Shown piece by piece: positions 23,557 through 28,307 of a stretch of DNA of 28,307 nucleotides (position 1 is its first letter; each line of letters starts with the position of its first letter). A program made the translations under genes and the position numbers. Origin of the DNA: Lysobacterales bacterium CG_4_10_14_3_um_filter_64_11 (GTDB taxonomy: Bacteria; Pseudomonadota; Gammaproteobacteria; Xanthomonadales; Xanthomonadaceae); the NCBI GenBank assembly GCA_002782905.1, contig PFJA01000170.1, positions 5,688 through 33,994 on the forward strand. The letters run 5' to 3'. The notes beneath the pieces are model-generated. The model did not search any database, was not told the origin of the DNA, and saw nothing but the letters and a program-made list of their open reading frames with translations.

Positions 23557-25131
23557 ATGAACACCAGCAGTAAACGCATACAGGTTCTCGATACCAGCCT
23601 GCGCGACGGTGAACAGTCGCCGGGTTGCTCCATGAGCGCCAAGCAAAAACTGCGCTTCGCGCATGCCCTGCGCGAGCTGGGTGTGGACTGTATCGAAGCC
23701 GGCTTTGCCGCCAGCTCCGAGGTCGACGCCAACGGCATCGCCGCCATCGCCCGTGAGGTACGCGGCGTCGGCATCGCCAGTCTGTGCCGTTGCACGCCGG
23801 GCGATATCGAGGCGGCGGCGCGTGCGCTGGAAGCCGCCGAACGGCCACGCATCCACCTGTTTCTCTCGACCAGCCCGGTGCACCGCGAGTACAAGCTCGG
23901 CATGTCGCAGCAGCAAGTGCTCGACCTGACCGCCAGCAGCGTCGAACAGGCGGCGCGGCTGGTCGGCGAGGTGGAGTTTTCTGCCGAAGATGCGCTGCGC
24001 ACCGAGCCGGCGTATCTGGCGCAGGTGCTGCAACGGGCGCTGGCCGCCGGTGCGCGCATCCTCAATGTGCCCGACACCGTCGGTTACACCACACCAGGTG
24101 AAATTCGCGCGCTGTTCGAATACCTGCGCCGCACCATCAGCAATGCCGAACAGGCGACCCTGAGCGCGCATTGCCACAACGATCTGGGCATGGCGGTGGC
24201 CAACACACTGGCGGCGATCGAGGGCGGCGCGACGCAGGTGGAATGCACCGTCAACGGCATCGGCGAGCGTGCCGGCAACTGCGCACTGGAAGAGCTGGTG
24301 ATGGCAGTCAAGGTGCGCTCGGAAGTTTATCGTTGCGATACCGGCGTCGATAGCCGCCGGCTGGTGCCGACCTCGCGCCTGCTTACCCGCCTCACCGGCA
24401 TGCAGGTGCAGCGTAACAAGGCCATCGTCGGCGCCAACGCATTCGCGCATGAATCGGGCATCCATCAGCACGGCATGCTGCGCCATCGTGACACCTACGA
24501 AATCATCCGCCCCGAAGACGTTGGCGTGGATCGCTCGCAAATGGTGCTGGGCCGGCACAGTGGCCGCGCCGCATTGATCGAGCGGCTCGCCTTTCTCGGC
24601 TACGCGCTTGATGACGCCGCACTTGATGCCTTGTTTGCGCAGTTCAAGACCCTGGCCGAGAAAAAGAAAGAAGTGTTCGACGCCGATCTGGAAGCGCTGT
24701 TGGCCTCGGACGATGGCCAGAGTGTGGATGGCTGGCGGCTGAAGGCATTCCACATCAGTACCGGTGCCGGCGAAGGCACCCGCCCGGCGGCCGCCGTTGA
24801 AATTCGCGACACCAGCGGCACGGCGCTGCGTGGCCGTGCCTCCGGCGATGGCCCGGTACACGCGTTGTTTGAAGCGTTGGCCGCCGCGACCGGCATCACC
24901 TTCATGATCGAGAGCTACCAGGTGGGCAGCGTCAGCACCGGCGAGGACGCGCTCGGGCAAGCCAGCGTGATCACCTTGATCGACGATGAGGAAATCAATG
25001 GCGTCGGCACCAGCACCGACATCCTGGAAGCCAGCGCGCTGGCCTGGCTCGATGTTGCCAACCGCCTCGCGCGGCGGGCGCGTGGGCGAATTACCCAGGT
25101 TGCCGACCGCAGCCGCGTCGCCACTGCCTGA
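23557..25131 (+). CDS. leuA: 2-isopropylmalate synthase
   Basis: Condenses 2-oxoisovalerate with acetyl-CoA, the committed step to leucine. The 524-residue product has the TIM-barrel signature LDTSLRDGEQSPG (residues 11-23, metal Asp12), HCHNDLGMAVAN with metal-binding His, and GIGERAGNCALEE, and a C-terminal regulatory domain (about 395-515) that binds leucine for feedback in homologues. AAAGGA lies seven bases before ATG 23557. It is separated from ilvE by the repeat island, so it may have its own promoter; leuC follows after 40 bp. No truncation is seen. Confidence 0.96.
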   Translation: MNTSSKRIQVLDTSLRDGEQSPGCSMSAKQKLRFAHALRELGVDCIEAGFAASSEVDANGIAAIAREVRGVGIASLCRCTPGDIEAAARALEAAERPRIHLFLSTSPVHREYKLGMSQQQVLDLTASSVEQAARLVGEVEFSAEDALRTEPAYLAQVLQRALAAGARILNVPDTVGYTTPGEIRALFEYLRRTISNAEQATLSAHCHNDLGMAVANTLAAIEGGATQVECTVNGIGERAGNCALEELVMAVKVRSEVYRCDTGVDSRRLVPTSRLLTRLTGMQVQRNKAIVGANAFAHESGIHQHGMLRHRDTYEIIRPEDVGVDRSQMVLGRHSGRAALIERLAFLGYALDDAALDALFAQFKTLAEKKKEVFDADLEALLASDDGQSVDGWRLKAFHISTGAGEGTRPAAAVEIRDTSGTALRGRASGDGPVHALFEALAAATGITFMIESYQVGSVSTGEDALGQASVITLIDDEEINGVGTSTDILEASALAWLDVANRLARRARGRITQVADRSRVATA

Positions 25132-25171
25132 ATCCAGACCTCGATGAATAACTCCAATGGACCATCCAACC

Positions 25172-26581
25172 ATGAAACCCCGCACCCTGCTCGACAAACT
25201 CTGGGACCGCCATCTGGTGGTGCCCGAATCCGCTGACGCACCGGCGCTGCTGTACATCGACCTGCACCTGATCCACGAGGTGACCTCGCCGCAGGCGTTT
25301 TCCGAGATTCAGGCGCGCGGCGCCAGCGTGCGCCGACCCGAACGCACCAAGGCAACGATGGATCACTCGACACCAACGCTGGCGCTGAACGCCGACGGCA
25401 CGCCCGTGTGGGTGACGCCCGCGGCGCAAGCGCAGGTGCAACGCCTGCGCGAAAATTGTGCGCGGCATGGCATCGAATTGTTCGACTTCAACGGTTCCGA
25501 GCGCGGCATCGTGCATGTGATCGGCCCCGAGCTGGGGCTCACCCAGCCGGGCATGACCATCGTCTGCGGCGACAGCCACACCGCCACCCACGGCGCCTTC
25601 GGCGCGCTCGCATTCGGCATCGGCACCAGCGAGGTCGGCCATGTGCTGGCCAGCCAGTGCCTGTTGCAGCGCAAGCCGAAAACCCTGGCGATCACCGTCA
25701 ATGGCCAGCTCGGCGCCGGGGTGAGTGCCAAGGATTTGATCTTGCACATCATCGGTACGATCGGGGTCAATGGCGGTACCGGCCATGTCATCGAATACCG
25801 CGGCGAGGCAATCCGGGCGCTGTCGATGGAAGAGCGGATGACGGTGTGCAACATGTCGATCGAGGCCGGCGCCCGTGCCGGCCTGATTGCGCCTGACCAG
25901 ACCACCTTCGAGTGGTTGCGTGGCCGCCCGCGCGCACCGCGTGGCGAGGCGTTCAGCAAGGCGCTTGCCGATTGGCAAACCCTGCGTTCCGACCCCGGCG
26001 CGGTGTTCGATCGCGAGGTGGTAATCGATGCCAGCAGGGTGCGGCCGACGGTTACCTGGGGCACCCATCCGGGCCAGGTCACCGCGATCGAGGATCGCCT
26101 GCCGGCCAACGACGCCGACAGCGCGCGCGCGCTGAACTACATGGGCCTGCACGCCGGTCAGGCCATGGCCGGGCATCCGGTCGATGTGGTGTTCATCGGC
26201 AGTTGCACCAACGGCCGGCTCAGCGATCTGCGCGCGATGGCGCAATTGCTGCAAGGGCGCAAAGTGCATGCCCGAGTACGCCTGCTGGTGGTGCCCGGTT
26301 CGGATGCGGTCAAGCGCGCCGCCGAGGCCGAAGGCATCGATCACATCGTGCGCACCGCCGGTGGCGAATGGCGCGAGCCGGGTTGCTCGATGTGCATCGC
26401 CATGAACGGTGATTTCGTCGGCCCCGGCCAGCTCGCGGTGTCCACCAGCAACCGCAATTTCGAAGGGCGCCAAGGCAAGGGCGCGCGCACCGTGCTCGCC
26501 TCGCCGCTCACCGCGGCGGCCTGCGCCATCGCCGGCGCAATCACCGACCCGCGCCAATTCTTGCTGGAGGAGTCCGCCTGA
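25172..26581 (+). CDS. leuC: 3-isopropylmalate dehydratase, large subunit
   Basis: With LeuD forms the [4Fe-4S] isomerase converting 2- to 3-isopropylmalate. The product has 469 residues. Conserved features: TLLDKLWDRHLV at the N terminus, LLYIDLHLIHEVTSPQAF, VCGDSHTATHGAFG, and the cluster cysteines in IGSCTNGRLSDLR and in the later GCSMC. I chose ATG 25172 (MKPRTLL) because it fits the usual LeuC length of about 466; an in-frame ATG at 25157 would add five residues, and neither has a strong ribosome site. The TGA at 26579-26581 shares one base with the leuD ATG (TGATG), typical of the two subunits. Confidence 0.95.
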   Translation: MKPRTLLDKLWDRHLVVPESADAPALLYIDLHLIHEVTSPQAFSEIQARGASVRRPERTKATMDHSTPTLALNADGTPVWVTPAAQAQVQRLRENCARHGIELFDFNGSERGIVHVIGPELGLTQPGMTIVCGDSHTATHGAFGALAFGIGTSEVGHVLASQCLLQRKPKTLAITVNGQLGAGVSAKDLILHIIGTIGVNGGTGHVIEYRGEAIRALSMEERMTVCNMSIEAGARAGLIAPDQTTFEWLRGRPRAPRGEAFSKALADWQTLRSDPGAVFDREVVIDASRVRPTVTWGTHPGQVTAIEDRLPANDADSARALNYMGLHAGQAMAGHPVDVVFIGSCTNGRLSDLRAMAQLLQGRKVHARVRLLVVPGSDAVKRAAEAEGIDHIVRTAGGEWREPGCSMCIAMNGDFVGPGQLAVSTSNRNFEGRQGKGARTVLASPLTAAACAIAGAITDPRQFLLEESA

Positions 26582-27162
26582 TGAGCGCCATCCGTCGCAT
26601 CACCGCACACACCGTGGCCCTGGCCGAATGCAATATCGATACCGACCAGATCATCCCGGCGCGCTTTCTCACCACCACCGAGCGCAGCGGCCTGGGCCGC
26701 CATGCGTTTGCCGATTGGCGCTATCTCGCCGATGGCTCCGACAACCCGGCATTCGCGCTCAACCAGCCACAAAACGCGGGCGCGGCGATTCTGGTTACCG
26801 GCCGCAACTTCGGCTGCGGCTCGTCGCGCGAGCACGCGCCGTGGGCGTTGCTCGATGCCGGCATCCGCGCCGTCATCAGCAGCGAGATCGCCGACATCTT
26901 CCGCGGCAATGCGCTGAAGAACGGCCTGTTGCCGGTGGTACTGCCCGAAGCCCTCGTCGCCGAGCTGCTGGCCACGCCCGGGGTCGAACTGTGTATCGAT
27001 ATCGAACGCCGCGAAGTGGTGCTGCCCGACGGCCGCCGACAAGCGTTCGCGCTCGATGATTTCGCCCGCGTGTGTCTGCTCGAAGGCGTCGATCAACTCG
27101 GCTACCTGCTCAAACAGGCAGCCGCCATCACCCATTACGAGGAACACCATCATGCATGCTGA
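26581..27162 (+). CDS. leuD: 3-isopropylmalate dehydratase, small subunit
   Basis: Swivel-domain partner of LeuC. The product has 193 residues (usual about 200). Visible motifs: NIDTDQIIPARFL near the N terminus, GRNFGCGSSREHAPWAL, which contacts substrate, and DIFRGNALKNGLLPV. GGAGGAG lies 10-16 bases upstream of ATG 26581, inside the end of leuC. The C terminus overlaps leuB by 11 bp and ends His-rich (EEHHHAC), a consequence of the overlapping leuB start region rather than a known motif. Confidence 0.95.
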   Translation: MSAIRRITAHTVALAECNIDTDQIIPARFLTTTERSGLGRHAFADWRYLADGSDNPAFALNQPQNAGAAILVTGRNFGCGSSREHAPWALLDAGIRAVISSEIADIFRGNALKNGLLPVVLPEALVAELLATPGVELCIDIERREVVLPDGRRQAFALDDFARVCLLEGVDQLGYLLKQAAAITHYEEHHHAC

Positions 27163-28240
27163 TATCGCGGTTCTGGCCGGCGATGGCATCGGCCCGGAAG
27201 TCACCCGCGCAGCACTCGACGTGCTGCATGCCGTCGGCCAGCGTTACGGCCACCAGTTCGTTGAACACCACCATCTGATCGGTGGCGCCGCCATCGATGC
27301 CAGCGGCGACGCGTTGCCCGCCGAAACCCTGGCCGCCTGTCGCAAGGCCGATGCGGTGCTGCTCGGCGCAGTCGGCGGCCCGAAGTGGTCCGACCCCAAG
27401 GCCAAGGTACGGCCGGAGCAGGGCCTGCTTGCCCTGCGTCAGGAACTCGGCCTGTACGCCAACCTGCGGCCGGTGCGCCCGCATCCGGCGGCATTGGGCG
27501 CCTCGCCGATCAAAGCGCATCTGCTCACCGGCGTCGATCTGCTGGTGGTGCGCGAGCTGACCGGCGGCCTGTACTTCGGCAAAAAGAACCGCAGCGCCGA
27601 TTCCGCCACCGACGTGTGTACCTACACCGTCGCCGAGATCGAGCGTGTTGTGCGCCGCGCCGCCACCCTGGCCAGCGCGCGCAGCGGCAACCTGGCCTCG
27701 GTGGACAAGGCCAACGTGCTGGAAACCTCGCGGCTGTGGCGCGAGGTTACCACCCGCGTGATCGCCGAAGAGTTCCCCAACGTGAAGCTGGAGCATCACC
27801 TGGTGGATTCCATGGCGATGCACCTGATTGCGCGCCCGCGCGCCTTCGATGTCATCGTCACCGAAAACCTATTCGGCGACATCCTCACCGACGAAGCCTC
27901 GATGCTGGCCGGTTCGATGGGCCTGCTGCCATCGGCCTCGCTCGGCGACGGCAAGCGCGGCCTGTACGAACCGATCCACGGCTCGGCGCCGGACATCGCC
28001 GGGCGCGGCATCGCCAACCCGATCGCCGCGATTCTCAGCGTCGCGATGCTGCTGCGCCATTCGCTGGATCTGCCCGATGAAGCGCAGTGCGTCGAACGTG
28101 CGGTGTCGCAGTGCCTGGATGCGCATGTGTTCACCGCCGACCTCGCCGATGGCGGCCCGTCGGTGAGCACCGAACAGCTTACCCGCGCCGTGCTCACCGA
28201 GCTGGGCGGTTGTTGCTACGTGCCCGAGTTGCGCGATTGA
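27152..28240 (+). CDS. leuB: 3-isopropylmalate dehydrogenase
   Basis: NAD+-dependent oxidation and decarboxylation of 3-isopropylmalate to 2-oxoisocaproate, the last step before IlvE makes leucine. The 362-residue product shows MHADIAVLAGDGIGPEV, LLGAVGGPKW, the substrate-binding Arg residues in LYANLRPVRP and VVRELTGGLYFG, the catalytic Lys-Asp region SVDKANVLETSRLW, metal-binding ENLFGDILTDEASMLAGSMG, and the NAD site EPIHGSAPDIAG. ATG 27152 is chosen for the GAGGA site and family alignment; the open frame from 27056 lies inside leuD. It is the last gene of the array in the window; no terminator is seen before the edge. Confidence 0.96.
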   Translation: MHADIAVLAGDGIGPEVTRAALDVLHAVGQRYGHQFVEHHHLIGGAAIDASGDALPAETLAACRKADAVLLGAVGGPKWSDPKAKVRPEQGLLALRQELGLYANLRPVRPHPAALGASPIKAHLLTGVDLLVVRELTGGLYFGKKNRSADSATDVCTYTVAEIERVVRRAATLASARSGNLASVDKANVLETSRLWREVTTRVIAEEFPNVKLEHHLVDSMAMHLIARPRAFDVIVTENLFGDILTDEASMLAGSMGLLPSASLGDGKRGLYEPIHGSAPDIAGRGIANPIAAILSVAMLLRHSLDLPDEAQCVERAVSQCLDAHVFTADLADGGPSVSTEQLTRAVLTELGGCCYVPELRD

Positions 28241-28249
28241 AGCATGCCC

Positions 28250-28307
28250 CCGGGTTGCGGCGTTGCCTCAACCGGATGCGGGGTCCCGGGTTTCGGCGTT
28301 GCCTCAA
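28250..28307. repeat. Direct repeat of 22 bp, period 36, at the window edge
   Basis: The unit 28250-28271 (CCGGGTTGCGGCGTTGCCTC then AA) recurs at 28286-28307 with one change (G to T in the seventh or eighth base). The spacing of 36 bp and a copy ending exactly at the edge suggest a tandem array that may continue outside the window. It lies 10 bp after the leuB stop. Confidence 0.7.

Overview
This is a GC-rich bacterial chromosomal segment that looks like a gammaproteobacterium of the Xanthomonadales/Lysobacterales, with a Rhodanobacteraceae- or Lysobacter-like feel. The grounds are the adk-(membrane protein)-mpl block beside a PPi-dependent phosphofructokinase, a xanthomonad-like KARI loop, and intergenic spaces crowded with palindromic repeats. 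The assignment is an inference from gene content, not a search result. No phage, integrase, intact IS element, CRISPR array, tRNA or rRNA was recognised.

Left part (1-9.1 kb). The minus strand carries the start of an unknown gene (1-72), a truncated and nonsense-mutated nitrilase remnant (160-735), and the block adk - five-helix membrane protein - mpl (3265 down to 758). Divergently, pfp (PPi-dependent phosphofructokinase) runs on plus. After a repeat-filled gap comes a minus-strand signalling operon: hybrid histidine kinase, REC-PAS response regulator, Crp/Fnr-type regulator. All three are joined by ATGA overlaps.

Middle part (9.1-17 kb). On plus lie hppA (H+-pumping pyrophosphatase, K+-independent type), two secreted proteins of unknown role (one behind a promoter whose spacer holds ten Gs, one thioredoxin-like), ppa (soluble pyrophosphatase), a lipoprotein endonuclease/exonuclease/phosphatase enzyme, a run of consecutive hairpins, and a small toxin-antitoxin pair whose ParE-like toxin is frameshifted at a run of seven Gs. 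Together pfp, hppA and ppa put three PPi-using enzymes within about 11 kb: one can spend PPi in glycolysis, one can turn it into a proton gradient, and one simply hydrolyses it.

Right part (17.1-28.3 kb). A branched-chain amino acid biosynthesis array reads ilvL (leader peptide plus attenuator) - ilvD - ilvC - ilvG - ilvM - ilvE - [630-bp repeat island] - leuA - leuC - leuD - leuB. The leader has a 12-residue run of Val, Leu and Ile just before a strong intrinsic terminator, a textbook attenuation arrangement. The array encodes the whole route from pyruvate to valine and to the keto acid of leucine; threonine deaminase (ilvA) is not here.

The most notable non-coding features are: a composite dispersed repeat in two inverted copies (about 4.71-5.23 and 22.99-23.42 kb); a family of short palindromes with a CATCCATG core; a perfect 32-bp inverted repeat at 5341-5429; five consecutive hairpins at 16014-16157; two poly-G tracts placed where length change would alter expression; and the ilv attenuator.
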